From Engraulis encrasicolus (taxonomy: Eukaryota; Chordata; Actinopteri; Clupeiformes; Engraulidae), in NCBI RefSeq assembly GCF_034702125.1, contig NW_026945786.1, forward strand, positions 37,501-101,500: DNA of 64,000 bases. Direction: 5' to 3'. The translations under genes were made by a program, and so were the position numbers. Of the stretch, positions 11,401 through 21,278 are shown in pieces; position 1 is the first letter of the stretch; every line of letters begins with the position of its first letter. The notes beneath the pieces were generated by a model. It searched no databases. It was not told where the DNA came from and worked only from the letters and a program-made list of their open reading frames with translations.

Positions 11401-12163
11401 AGCATACCAGCTCCAAAACAATCAGTTTTATCGATACTTGCAACTAAGGAATTATCTGAATGAAAAAGCACATCTCAAAAGTCTTACTGATCTACATATA
11501 CTTATACAATACATGGCGAAAAAATGTCAGAGTGAGAATACTAAACATTTAACTGGACAAATATATCATATTCTACAGGAATGTGGGGCTGAAAAATTAG
11601 ATCACATAAAGGAGAAGTGGGAGCTGGATTTGAATAAAACCATTAGTGAAGAGGAGTGGAATCAGTGCCTGGAACATATTAATGTTTACACTAGATCCCC
11701 CTACTGGCAGGAATATGCCTGGAAGATGACTATTAGATACTTCCTAACACCATCAATAATGGGCAAATATGCGCAAACCAACACCAGCTGCTGGAGGGAA
11801 TGCGGTGTAAACAACGCTGATTATACACATATTTTCTACTCTTGTAATAAACTTAATAAATATTGGCAGGCAGTCCAACATCTTATGCGAGAAAAGTTAA
11901 GTAAAGATGTGTCAATACAAAATCACAATGCTATTTTGGGCATAAGACCCAGAGGGCTGGAAAAGGAACACCTCCACCTCTTTTGGGTCTTTAGAATAAC
12001 AGCCTTAAAACAAATTACAAGGAATTGGAAAAAAGTAGAACCACCTACTACTGATATGTGGTTGGAAAGTATAGAGGAAATGAGAAGTATGGAAAAAATA
12101 ACTTATAGAATCAATAATAAAGAGAATGTGTATGACAAAAAATGGTCCCTTTACAAAAGTTAA
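8429..12163 (+). CDS. L1 ORF2 protein: endonuclease-reverse transcriptase
   Basis: 1244 residues without a break, the normal size for L1 ORF2p. The endonuclease begins at the start codon: SLNVNGLN (Asn10/Asn12), catalytic Glu39 in LQETHLS, AGDLNLV, and the terminal ITDHAPV Asp-His pair. The reverse transcriptase follows: KNGKAGRSPGDDGYTYEFY, SSYRPISLLNVDQKV, TGFVKDR, the first catalytic Asp in TLDAEKAFDRL, GTKQGDPLSPQLFAL, and FADD at residues 697-700. A C-terminal zinc knuckle is complete (Cys1121, Cys1125, His1134, Cys1139). The protein nicks target DNA and copies the element's RNA there. ATG at 8429 begins directly with the endonuclease core, as in other L1 proteins. It shares the element with ORF1 and needs no outside start. 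Confidence 0.95.
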   Translation: MVKVRCISLNVNGLNNAIKRKRILQYLKKEGGEVIFLQETHLSTIEHAKMEKLANAQVFHSSHSTSKRGVSILIKNHLMFKKIKCIRDKEGRYVVVIGMLEEQCLTLINVYNPPGKGDGLMEKVLQLLMMEAQGTVIMAGDLNLVMNPKLDTQSRKKHKSEKAADLLRKAETDIGLTDVWRCLHPCDKAFTYYSDAHKVFSRLDYFFMYKNDIGRVSKCEILPITITDHAPVVMEMNMNVDKGETLWRLNNSLLGNPHLKDKIARKIKSFFELNDNGEVSDIVLWEAAKATIRGEIIALSSWEKKQKEKTKTLLEKKVGDLQKEYEICMKAEVYTQLCATKKLLKSLELMEIEKKLVLCKQTHFENSTTSLKKLAFKLKKQQERSIVATVKDKRGVYRRGKSNIASGFREFYQDLYTPELEVDNKEIKTFLDTLQLPAVTDGQNEELTRPITEIEIAKTIKNGKAGRSPGDDGYTYEFYKEFSRLLIPILCRVFNRILETGVWPNTWNSAIISVLYKEGKDPECCSSYRPISLLNVDQKVFTAIIAKRMSNIMPKIINLDQTGFVKDRLLSDNIHRTINVIDYASKNKLSMLTITLDAEKAFDRLFWPFLIEVCKKFKFNQTFVNLIRGMYATPQARVKVNGTLSDSFTIKRGTKQGDPLSPQLFALCIEPLAERIRQNTEVRGVYVGKEEHKIALFADDIILYLTSVYKSLPTLMCEITSYSNVSGYKLNLNKTEVMQIGCQLDNQFKTAYNFKWDQNSIKYLGVIVPNNLEQLYQSNFGTLEKSVKQDLNRWRSLPFTLMEKISAIKMNILPRFLFLFQNIPLYIPHISFKYWESLLRKFLWDGKKPRVKLKILQQRRREGGLALPNLINYYYAAQVKLILIMLNKGLGPKWKNMETILVGNLNKLFTTKQMKTNNFVLNNTVKTWRKICKNIKIKEGHLTCLREIQSDPDFTPNTLDNTFKSWGNKGLVMHSQMFSDIGVETFENIARAYQLQNNQFYRYLQLRNYLNEKAHLKSLTDLHILIQYMAKKCQSENTKHLTGQIYHILQECGAEKLDHIKEKWELDLNKTISEEEWNQCLEHINVYTRSPYWQEYAWKMTIRYFLTPSIMGKYAQTNTSCWRECGVNNADYTHIFYSCNKLNKYWQAVQHLMREKLSKDVSIQNHNAILGIRPRGLEKEHLHLFWVFRITALKQITRNWKKVEPPTTDMWLESIEEMRSMEKITYRINNKENVYDKKWSLYKS

Positions 12164-12832
12164 GATGAGGAGCCAATCTAAACTATGGCACCCCCATGAG
12201 AAATCAAAACTACACTCAGTTAATAAATATGTATACCCTTCGTATTTTTTTCTTTCCTTTTTTTTTTTTTTTTTTTAAATTTATTTTTTAGGTTCATTGT
12301 TTTGTGTATGGGGGTTAGGACGTGAGTGGGTGGGTGTGTGTGTGTGTGTGTGTGTGGGGGGGGGGCGGTGTGAGTGCATGTGAATTTTTTTGTGTGTGGG
12401 TGAATGTGGGTGTATGCGTGGATGGATGAATGTTGCAAAGTGTGGGTATTTAGGTGGATGAAAGTTGGTGGGTGTGGATATATGGTTGGATGGATGAATG
12501 TGTGCTGATGTGAGTGGGGGAGTGAATGTGGGGTTTGTGAGGATGGATGGATGTAGACCTGCAGATGGGAGCAAAAAGAAGGGTTAAAAGGGTGGGTGGG
12601 GTGGAGTACATGAAACAGTGTGTGTGTGGTTTTTATTTTGATTTTTTTTCATTAATTAATTCATTTATTTATTTATTGTTTCTATGTACCGTTTTCTTAT
12701 GTCTGTTTTGAAATAATCACAAGTGGGGGAAAAAAAAAGAAAAACTGAAAATGTGTTTATAAATGAATGATTGTTCTGAACTTGAATGAACTTGAATGAA
12801 CTTTGAATGAACACAATAAAGTATTAAAAAAA
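12164..12832 (+). other. L1 3' UTR with G-rich tract and poly(A) signal
   Basis: The 3' UTR holds a T-rich run, then about 12305-12560 of G-rich sequence with many GGG/GGTG runs and a short GT array, then three GAATGAACTT-like repeats, an AATAAA signal at 12815 and a short A tail. G-rich 3' UTR tracts able to form quadruplexes are known from mammalian L1; here this is an inference from base content. Confidence 0.8.
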
Positions 12833-12845
12833 AAGAATTTGATCT

Positions 12846-13477
12846 ATCACGGAAGAATGGCATCAAAACGTCTGCACTGTACTTCTTGCTGTCTTTCCAA
12901 TGGTATCATATTCTCAATATGTGATTCTTACAAGAGTAAATGATTCACAGCCTCAAGGTTTATCAGTAAATATTTTATTCATATTTATACATACCGGTAG
13001 TTTATTACAAACATAGGCACTAATCCATGACACCCATTACTTAAGTAAAACTGCACCCCACCACCTTTGTGTGAATGTGGTTTGGACTCTGGTGTGTTAC
13101 GGTGCATACACACCGACAGCGCGGACGTCCACTAAACCTTCACTGACCGTGTCCGGTATCAGTCCAAAACAGTTAAAATACATGTAAACAGATCATGCCT
13201 TACACACAGGAGCGCGGTGTAAAAGCAGTGCCTGTCCGTCCCGACCGGACATGTCCGTGTTGCTCCTTGAAAATAGAACTGGAGTCTATTTTCCTGGGAG
13301 GACATCCGTGTTCAATTTGCGAGCTCCATTGAAAATGAATGAAGGTGTAAAATAAGATTATTTCCAAAAATGGGACAGTATCACTTTAGAAACAGGAAAT
13401 AAGAGTTTTCTGAATAACACAAGTTTAGTTTATTAGATTATTTGACCGGGACCCAAGAGTTCTATACTTGAGTTAGC
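12846..13477. other. No recognisable feature
   Basis: Mixed-composition DNA between the L1 and the next transposon. I see no coding frame, RNA gene or clear repeat. Confidence 0.6.
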
Positions 13478-13479
13478 TA

Positions 13480-14902
13480 CAAAGCGGATTCCAAAAAAGT
13501 TGGGACACTTTGTATTATGTGAATAAAATCAAAATGCTGGCATTTTCAAAACATCTAATATGTTAATAAGGTAGAGCATTATGTACAGACAACATATCAG
13601 TTGTTAAAGTCGAGCAGAATTATTGTTTTAAGGTAATTATGTGATCATTTCAAATTTCACCCTTGCAACAAATCCCAAAAAAGTTGGGACAGGGCCAATA
13701 AAATGCTTTTTATATTGGATAAGACTAAACACAACACAAGGGATGAGACTGAACAGTCAAATACTTTCACTGATGTCATGATTTTATTCAAAAATTAGAT
13801 ATTTTGATATGCGAGACATGATTTCAGCAGCTCAACTGAAAGGTGTGTTCTTCAACTTGTTTACCTTTTTGTTATGCTTATTATGTGACATATCCTGACT
13901 GCAAGAAAACAATTTTGTGACCTGTTTACTCCTATGATGGAACCACACTGTTGGAACATAGTAGAGATTGACATTTGCCGCCATTATGGGGCAATATCTA
14001 AAGGCGGTGCTCCAAAATATAATGCCTTGGTAGCTATGTTTGCTGTTTAAAGTCTGTATGTATCATTCAACATTCATTTTAATGCTCTACATGAGTAAGA
14101 AGACCCTAACCAAGTCACCTCTGCACCCCTTTACCATCATATATGCTGTCTTTCAGATTGACCACTAAATCAAGTCGAAGTATTCATTTTCTATATAACC
14201 TGGAGGGTGCATGACTCCATAATTTTCAAAAAGGATTCAATATTTTCCATTCTGTAATCAGAGGACAGTTTCACATGTCTACTAGGTCCATAGAATGAGC
14301 CTTTCCGTACACAACACGGTTTAATGTCTGCATCATGTGCATTAATCATGATAATAATTAATCGGATAATAATTTCGAGAGCTGTCATTGTTGGAGTGTC
14401 AGAGTTTGCTTATTTACCACGAGTATGTCATGATCTCATAACTCGTGCAATGATACACAGAACTTTATATTACGGAAATAGGCCTTATATGCCTGCAATA
14501 TTGATAATTCAATATTTCTGTGTAATAGATCAGTAATAAAGACCCTCAGACATATTTGCTTCTGAGTGATACAGCCTCTATTTGATGGTATTTTATTTGT
14601 GCATTCATGTTGGCAGTCAATAGTTCCTTTTAAAATATTCTTCCTTGTGTAATTTTTAGAATTATCCAACTATTACAACATGTTTTGGCCCTGTCCCAAC
14701 TTTTTTGAGATTTGTTGCATGGGTCAAATTTTAAATGATCACATAATTACCTCAAAACAATAATTTTGCTCGACTTTAACAACTGATATGTTGTCTGTAC
14801 ATAATGCTCTACCTTATTAACATATTAGATGTTTTGAAAATGCCAGCATTTTGATTTTATTCACAAAATACAAAGTGTCCCAACTTTTTTGGAATCCGCT
14901 TG
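13480..14902. mobile_element. DNA transposon with about 220-bp terminal inverted repeats, copy 1
   Basis: The left end (CAAAGCGGATTCCAAAAAAG) is mirrored at the right end (TTTTTTGGAATCCGCTTG), and the match continues inward for about 220 bases. A TA dinucleotide flanks each end (13478-13479 and 14903-14904), matching a TA target. 1423 bp. No transposase motif is found in its short open frames, so it is non-autonomous. A near-identical copy lies at 45629-47049. Confidence 0.88.
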
Positions 14903-14978
14903 TAGAAAACTACATCTATGGTCCCTGGGCAGAGAGCTATATCAGAGGCACAAACATTACCAAATATCATAAGTAACA

Positions 14979-15345
14979 TTAAAGAGACACTGTGCAGGAA
15001 ATGGTCAAAAAAAGGTACTGCAACTATGCTCCTCATTGAAACTGGCTGCCTATTGCCAAATTTGATCTTTACATGAAAGTTTACTAAGTAATTAAATAAT
15101 ATTTTCTAGTATGGTCCAAGTACGGTCATTTTTGCAGCTAAAAATGGCTATTTCTGGAAATTCAAAATGGCGGACCATGGAGAAGATCTCCCTTTTCATG
15201 TATGAAAAGTGCAATTTTTCCAGTCATAATGAATACTTAGAATTTGATGGTGGTGGTAAGTATTCATGAAAAAGGTAACATTAGTGAATGGGCAGCCTGA
15301 ATTCTGGAAGTAAACAACTAAAAATCTCACACAGTGTCCCTTTAA
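14979..15345 (+). mobile_element. TTAA-type MITE, copy 2
   Basis: Terminal AGAGACACTGTG and CACAGTGTCCCT are inverted repeats flanked by TTAA on both sides, the target duplication typical of piggyBac and Kolobok elements. The body matches the other four copies and contains CAAAATGGCGGACC. Confidence 0.88.
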
Positions 15346-15749
15346 ACTAAAGCATGCAATGGGATACATCACTGACACACTCACACTGCTCTCTTCAGGG
15401 CAGGGAAGAGAGACTCTCCTACTATGCTATATGGGCTGCTGTTGTGCCGAACCGTATCACGGTATGTTGCCCATCGAAATATAGAAGTGTGTGCATCAGA
15501 AAAAGAAGCAAATGTACAATCACAAACACACAAAAAAACCATTAAAACAAACATGTACCCCCTTTGTGTCAGCCAGGTAATGATAGTCAATGAGAGGGGA
15601 CATGCTTTGTAACTTTTCTGAATTTTTAGAATGGCCCTTCATAACCTGATAACCGAATGCTGCCTTGGTGGGAGGTTAGTCTTTTTATTTGTATTATTGT
15701 GTGTGAAAATGGAATCTGGTGAGGAGCAGACTCCAGCACTGAGGGGCAT

Positions 15750-15751
<2 letters not shown>
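15346..15751. other. FTR-A 3' flank, no other feature
   Basis: Unique-looking sequence downstream of the FTR-A last exon (gene on the minus strand). No gene or poly(A) site can be assigned with confidence. Confidence 0.5.
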
Positions 15752-15847
<96 letters not shown>

Positions 15848-15870
15848 GTGTGTGTATGTGTGTGTGTGTT
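15752..15870. repeat. (TG)n microsatellite
   Basis: TG array just downstream of the FTR-A coding end. Confidence 0.97.
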
Positions 15871-15909
15871 TTGAATAGCACACAGGCACAACATTTGCCT
15901 GTAGGGAAC

Positions 15910-16433
15910 TCACAACAGCTTTACTGATGTTCCATAATCATATACCCCAAACCCAGGGTAGAGAGTGTGTGTGAATGTGGTGTTGACTCTGTGCAGGAGG
16001 GTCATTGTGTCTCCAGAGATGCTGTAGAAGGCCAGAGTTCCTGCCCTGTGATCCACATACACTCCTATTCTGGAGCTGGCCACTAGAGGGAGTTTAGTCT
16101 GTATACTATTGTGATAGAAAGAGGAGCTGGAGCTGGAGAGTTCTAGCTTCCAGGACTGATCATTAGCTCCAAACTCAGACTCATCACCCCGTCCTTTCCT
16201 GCTGATGCTTTTATATGACACTGCTATACCAACCCCTAAACCACTCCGCTCAACCTCCCAGTAGCAGCGTGCAGACACACCTTCTCTACACAGCAACTGA
16301 CACTTCTCATCAAATCTGTCTGGATGACGAGGATATGAATGATACTTGTCGGTCCACTTCACCCTTCTGTTCCCCTCAGACAGATGGAGTTATTTGTTTG
16401 CTGTGTTTGGATCCAGAGTGAAGTGACAGGAAT
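15910..16433 (-). pseudogene. ftr: FTR-A exon 6: PRY-SPRY (B30.2) domain with a premature stop
   Basis: Acceptor CAACAG precedes 16433. Joined in phase 1 to exon 5, it opens with the family hallmark SCHFTLDPNT. An in-frame TAA at 16390-16392 follows (codon 414 of 574), where FTR-C has a CAA codon. After the stop the domain reads cleanly: HPDRFDE, the CYWEVE core, GVGIAVSYKSISRKG, RIGVYVDHRAGTLAFYSIS, and a normal end at GVYDYGTSVKLL. B30.2 domains bind ligands or target proteins. One base change accounts for the stop, so the loss is recent, polymorphic, or the gene makes a 413-residue protein without B30.2. Confidence 0.85.
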
Positions 16434-16470
16434 CTGTTGGAGTAGAAGACAGGACACAAACAGGGTTTTA

Positions 16471-16474
<4 letters not shown>

Positions 16475-16528
<54 letters not shown>
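16475..16528. repeat. (TG)n in FTR-A intron 5
   Basis: On the transcribed strand a (CA)n array about 41 bases upstream of the exon 6 acceptor. Confidence 0.95.
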
Positions 16529-16530
<2 letters not shown>

Positions 16531-16751
16531 GGCATCCAATCACATGACCTGGGTTTTAGATAAAACCACGCCCTTGGGCAGCAACACATTGGCCATGGGC
16601 ATTGTATACATTCATGGCAAGAGCATAGTTTAGGTTACATGGTTGCAGATTCGAGTCCTCCTTCTCCTGCAGGGGCAAGCAAATAATCTCCTCACAAGTG
16701 GAACATCTATGCAGAAGGTACTTAATTATACACATGTACATTAATCATTGT

Positions 16752-16979
16752 GTGTGTGTGAGTGAGTGAGTGAGTGAGTGAGTGAGTGAGTGAGTGAGTG
16801 AGTGAGTGAGTGAGTGAGTGAGTGAGTGAGTGAGTGAGTGAGTGAGTGAGTGAGTGAGTGAGTGAGTGAGTGAGTGACTGAGTGAGTGAGTGAGTGAGTG
16901 AGTGAGTGAGAGACAGAGAGAGCGAGTGAGTGAGTGAGTGAGTGAGTGAGTGAGTGAGTGAGTGAGTGAGTGAGTGAGT
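16752..16979. repeat. (GAGT)n tetranucleotide array
   Basis: About 57 copies of GAGT/TGAG with a short AGACAGAGAGAGCG interruption near 16910. It lies in FTR-A intron 5. The Leu-Thr-His-Ser open frames are artefacts. Confidence 0.97.
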
Positions 16980-17189
16980 GTATTCACATGTGTGATGGGC
17001 GGATGTGTGTGCGTGCGTGCGTGCGTGTGTGTGTGTGACAGAGAGACGGGGGTGTTGGAATCTGGTGAGGCGCAGACTCCAGCACTGAGGGGCATGCGTC
17101 TGTGAGTGTGGCCCAGTACTTGGTGTGTGTTTGTGCGCGCGCGTGTGTGTGCGCTGGTTGGTTTGTGTGTGTGTGTGATTCCAACTCAC

Positions 17190-17309
17190 ATTTCAAGAAG
17201 TCCTCTCTAGTCACTGGTTCAGCATGGAAAAGTGGCACCACAAAAGCACACACACAAAGAAACACACACACAATCAGCATCCTCATCTCCATTGTTCGGG
17301 CAGCATCTC
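17190..17309 (-). CDS. ftr: FTR-A exon 5: hydrophobic segment plus EPVTREDFL linker
   Basis: 120 bases, phase 1 at both ends. Acceptor TTTCACAG lies before 17309; donor GTGAGTTGG follows 17190. Joined to exon 4 it reads GDAARTMEMR, then the hydrophobic run MLIVCVFLCVCAFVVPLFH (protein residues about 370-388), then AEPVTREDFLK, and the split codon makes the Tyr of the family's FLxYSC junction. The run is long and apolar enough for one membrane helix and is partly coded by TG-rich DNA. FinTRIM proteins are usually soluble, so this is unusual. The same exon type recurs in FTR-B at 48211-48447, in the same phase. Expression is not proven. Confidence 0.7.
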
Positions 17310-17366
17310 CTGTGAAACAGACAGGTAAAGATGAGGACACACTTTGTAGGTATCCACTCTTTGGTT

Positions 17367-17575
17367 ATGGGGCACCTAAGTCACGCCCTCTACTTCCTGG
17401 TTCATGGGGCAGTAAGTTGCAAAAAATTTTATGGAAGTGAACGAGGCGAGTCGTGGTGGATTTGTGGTGCATAAGTGGAGGTAAAAGGTTTGGATTGGTG
17501 TCGAAAAAACACTCATTTCAATGCCAGCAATGCCCCATGAACCAGGAAGTAGAGGGAGTGACTTAGGCGCCCCAT
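17367..17575. mobile_element. Short MITE in FTR-A intron 4
   Basis: About 45-bp inverted ends: ATGGGGCACCTAAGTCAC at the left and GTGACTTAGGCGCCCCAT at the right, continuing through CTACTTCCTGGTTCATGGGG. 209 bp, no coding capacity; no clear target duplication. Confidence 0.8.
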
Positions 17576-17739
17576 TGTGGATTAATTACTTCAAGGGTGT
17601 TTTACAAGCATCACAAAATCTAGCAAAAGAGCTCGCTTATAATTCATTTTTAAGATGGTTGCCACTTCAACTCAACTTCTGTTTGAGTTGAGTTTTGTGT
17701 TGAATATTTTTGTGTGTTTGCCATTTGCCATTTCTGTCA

Positions 17740-17852
<113 letters not shown>

Positions 17853-17860
17853 ACTTACTT

Positions 17861-18165
17861 GCGATCTGTGCCTTAGTTGCTGTTTTGAGATAAAGAAGAA
17901 CAATGTTGATAGTCATGAGTAATGCACAACTCTTAAATAACTGGTTGAAAGATACGTTTGCCAATTCTATGTTTGACCAACCTGACTATCAATGGCATTA
18001 CAACCACAATTTAACACATGTAGAGAAAGACTTACGTGTAATGATCTGTGCCTTAGTTGCTGTTTTGAGATAAGAAAGAACAATTTTATGTTATGAGTAA
18101 TGCAAAACTGTTAAATAACTAGTTTGAATATATGTTTGCCAATCCATGTTTGACCAACCTGCTGC
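17861..18165. repeat. 180-bp tandem duplication at the exon 4 donor
   Basis: The block starting GATCTGTGCCTTAGTTGCTG is present at 17863 and again at 18043, continuing through TTTGACCAACCTG. The duplication covers the exon 4 splice donor, so a second copy of the donor (GTTGGTCA on the minus strand) lies at 17974-17981 inside the intron. Confidence 0.8.
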
Positions 18166-18327
18166 AGAAATCTTGACTACTTCCTGCTTGAAGATTGAAT
18201 CCAATTTCTCCTCCAGCTGCATCTTCAGTGCAGACACAGAATTCTTCAGGGGCTCAAAAAAGTGGCTTTGACCGAAGATCCTCCCAGCCAAATCTTTGCA
18301 TGGATCAGTAGCAATGGACACCATGTT
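18159..18327 (-). CDS. ftr: FTR-A exon 4: post-coiled-coil helix region
   Basis: 169 bases, phase 0 in and phase 1 out. Acceptor TCTTTGCAG precedes 18327; donor GTTGGT follows 18159. It encodes NMVSIATDPCKDLAGRIF, then a helical stretch rich in Glu, Lys and Leu (SALKMQLEEKLDSIFKQEVV), ending KISAA. This matches the finTRIM region between coiled coil and B30.2, usually ending in an EEIEKIS-like motif. It joins exon 3, 14.7 kb upstream on the minus strand, without breaking the frame. The long intron holds several transposons. A paralogous exon 4 of 136 bases lies at 51782-51917. Confidence 0.75.
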
Positions 18328-18663
18328 CTGCAAAGAGATCATTGGTAGAAGAAAATGTGTGCGAGAATCATTGCCAATCCCTCTCAAGAGTGGTGTAATC
18401 TGGCTGTCACAGACACACCAGTTTAAAGGGGCATTCCACCGGTGGAGACATGAATATGTTACTGAAAGTGGGTCATATCTATAGTAGAATAGGAACATAC
18501 ATTTCTAATTCGGTGCCTTCTTGGCCAAGAAAAGGCAGAAAATGACTTTTTAGTGCTTGTGGATTTGTGACAACAATCCCCATAATGCACTGCAATGCTC
18601 AAGTTCCACAGGCCACACCCAGTTATTTGGGACTCTATGCATCATCCCTCCCTCAGCTTGCAG

Positions 18664-20314
18664 GCAGTGTTGCCAGATTGGGCTGTTTCCCGCCCAATTG
18701 GGCTGCTTAGGATGGTCGTGTGCGGGTAAAAATGGCATTTAGCAGAAAAAACCGCCCAATTTTAGCCATAGAAATCAATAGAATTGGGCGGGATTTTGAG
18801 CTTCTAGGCTGGTTTTGAGCATTTTTTGGGCTGGAAATCATCAGCCTCATCTGGCAACCCTGCTTGCAGGTGCATCACAGTGGGACAGACATCACTGGAA
18901 AGGAGAAGCTGGAGCACACTGCAGCTTAGTTTTCAAGACTTTATTTTGTGCACACACGCGACCAACGTTTCTGTGTTGCTACACCTTCTTCAGAGTCAAA
19001 TGATAGCAAGAGAGAGACGCACACATAGAGGTAGAAAATAACACTAGAGAGGACACAGCAATTTGCGACAGCACTGGGAAATGGCAGCTGGAGCTTCCCA
19101 ACTTCCGTAGGTAGTGTAGGTACTTTCAGGCAATGCAAGTCAATGGAGAACACGCCCACCCCTGTCAAGAAATTAACTAAAACTGTGTAAATATAAAGTA
19201 ACACTTTAATCAAAGACCAGATTTGAAATGTCAGGCTACATATCTACTGAAATCATATGAGTCGATAAAATACATTTAAAAATCAAATAATATATTTTAT
19301 GAACATAGTTAGCAACACACTTCAACTATTGTCCTTGTATAGTGTGTTGATGGACATTTTCACATGATTAAGCCATTTTTGACAGAGGTGAGCCTCGTTC
19401 TCCGTTAATTTCCATTTCTCTGATCTACCTCCAGATAATGGCCGCTACAGATTGCCGTAAAAGGGGGGGCGGGGTCCTCTCTAGTGTTATTTTCTACCTC
19501 TATGGAAGCACATTTCAAGACTTGACATTCACAGGTGATCCTACTTGGTTTGGCTAAATTGGTCTGATCTCATTGCAGGTAATTGACCCCACCCCCCAAC
19601 ACCAGGACAAAATTGTAGACAATTAGACAGCTTGCCAACTTCCCAAAACAAAATAAAAAAGTGAAAAAAAAACAATACACAAAGAACATTGTCAATAAAA
19701 CCACAGCTACAATTATTACAAGACCACAGCCGCGATGCTGGAACAATTTGTTACAGAGAGCAAGACATATTGTGTTCCTCATTTATGCCCTGAGGCTCCA
19801 CTGAATTTAGAGTATGAATCCAAAATGCCTTTCTACGAAGCCTCTCTGTCTAATTGTCTGCAATCTTGTCCTGGTGTTGGGGGGTGGGGTCAATTACCTG
19901 TAATGAGATGAGACCAATTTAGCCAAACCAAGTGGGATCACCTGTGAATGTCAAGTCTTGAAATGTGTGTCTCTCTCTTGCTATCATTTGACTCTGAAGA
20001 AGGTGTAGCAACACCAAAACGTTGGTCGGGTGTGTGCAAAAAATAAAGTCTTGAAAACTAAGCTGCAGTGTGGTCCAGCTTCTCCTTTCCAGCTATGCCA
20101 GTGACTTACTGGCAGTGTTGCCAGATGAGGCTGATGATTTCCAGCCCAAAAAATGCTCAAAACCCACCTGGAAGCACTAAATCCCGCCCAATTCTATTGA
20201 TGTCAATGAGAAAGATTGGGCAAGTTTTCCTGTAAAATGCCATTTTTACCCGCAGACGGCTATCTCAAGCAGCCCAATTGGGTGGGAAACAGCCCAATCT
20301 GGCAACACTGCTTA
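18664..20314. repeat. Large inverted repeat (foldback structure)
   Basis: The arm at 18664-19025 (GCAGTGTTGCCAGATTGGGC ... CAAATGATAGCAAGAGAGAG) is mirrored at about 19970-20314. The inner part at 19503-19615 is mirrored at 19865-19970 (GGTGTTGGGGGGTGGGGTCA). The outer 200 bp of each arm is itself a small element with GCAGTGTTGCCAGAT ends. A separate MITE splits the left arm. Confidence 0.8.
19028..19500. mobile_element. TA-flanked MITE inside the foldback left arm
   Basis: Inverted ends GAGGTAGAAAATAACACTAG and CTAGTGTTATTTTCTACCTC, continuing to 27 bp, with TA on both sides. The mirrored arm of the foldback lacks this segment, which proves a later insertion. A diverged relative of the interior seems present at about 58690-59050. 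Confidence 0.82.
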
Positions 20315-20644
20315 CCGGAGCCTCAATGCCAGTGATTTCAAAAGCACTGGGACACTGATCTGTGATAGGTCTGTTAGAGCATTAGGTCCAACCCCCTATG
20401 GGCAGGGTTGAAAAGGTGGGAAAAAGGCTTGTAGTCTCAACAGAAATCCACCTCTCTTACACTTCCTATGTCGATGATGCAAAATGACCATTTTTACATC
20501 ATTGACATAGGAAGTGTTAAGAGATGAATGCGGGTTTCTCCTATCTCAGGGGGAATTGAGAGATTTTTGCAAGACCATTCAAAAGTATGACTGGGTGTCT
20601 AGCAATGGAAAGCCTAATGCAAAATGGGTGGAGTGTCCCTTTAA

Positions 20645-21278
20645 GGGGGGGCAATTAGCCAAATTTGTCCTGCCATCATTATATTAGGCCAGCGAGATGC
20701 AGCAAATAGCACTGCAATTCAGTGAGTGCAGTCAAATAGCCAAATTGAAGAAAAAAAATGCAATTCCATGCTTCTTAGTTTGCCCTGCATTCAGAGTCAA
20801 TTTTTGGTTCCATGGCTTTTGACAACATCATTTTGACATTGATAGCTAGCAATCTTCAGCTAATGAAACGCGTTATAATAACAGACAATAAACAACTGGC
20901 AATTGTATAGGCTACATTAGTTAGGGCAGGTTGCCCTTTTCTTGAGAGAGCAGTCGGAAAATTATCAGTACATAGATGAAAACTATTTTTTTTTCATTAA
21001 AATCAAATTACATAGAACTAATTTCATTTATCTTCAATTAATATAGATAATAAATAATAATAGAAAAAAAAAACAGAACAACTTTATAAACAGTAGAAAA
21101 CCACGGCCATGGTCATGGCCTGCATTCTTGCCGTTAAAAATACCCAGACTCCTTTACGTCCCCAAGCTCACGCTAGGTTTCTTTTTCTATTACAGGTATG
21201 GGAAAGGCATGCATGTTGAAGCACAATACTGTATATGGTATGTTGTTGTTTCCGAGATGTGAACAGCTTCAAATAAGT
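20645..21278. other. FTR-A intron 3, no recognisable feature
   Basis: AT-rich sequence with a short A run near 21063. No gene or clear repeat seen. Confidence 0.55.

Larger units (their letters stand above)
18427..20640. mobile_element. TTAA-flanked element carrying a large nested palindrome
   Basis: Ends AGGGGCATTCCACC and GGTGGAGTGTCCCT form an imperfect inverted repeat, each flanked by TTAA (18423-18426, 20641-20644). The ends resemble the 350-bp TTAA MITE family elsewhere in the window. Most of the 2.2-kb interior is the inverted structure at 18664-20314, plus a stem-loop at about 20455-20520. No coding frame. Confidence 0.75.

Noticed and set aside
16722..17189. Thr-His-Ser-Leu repeat proteins
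   Set aside because: Direct product of the GAGT tetranucleotide array.
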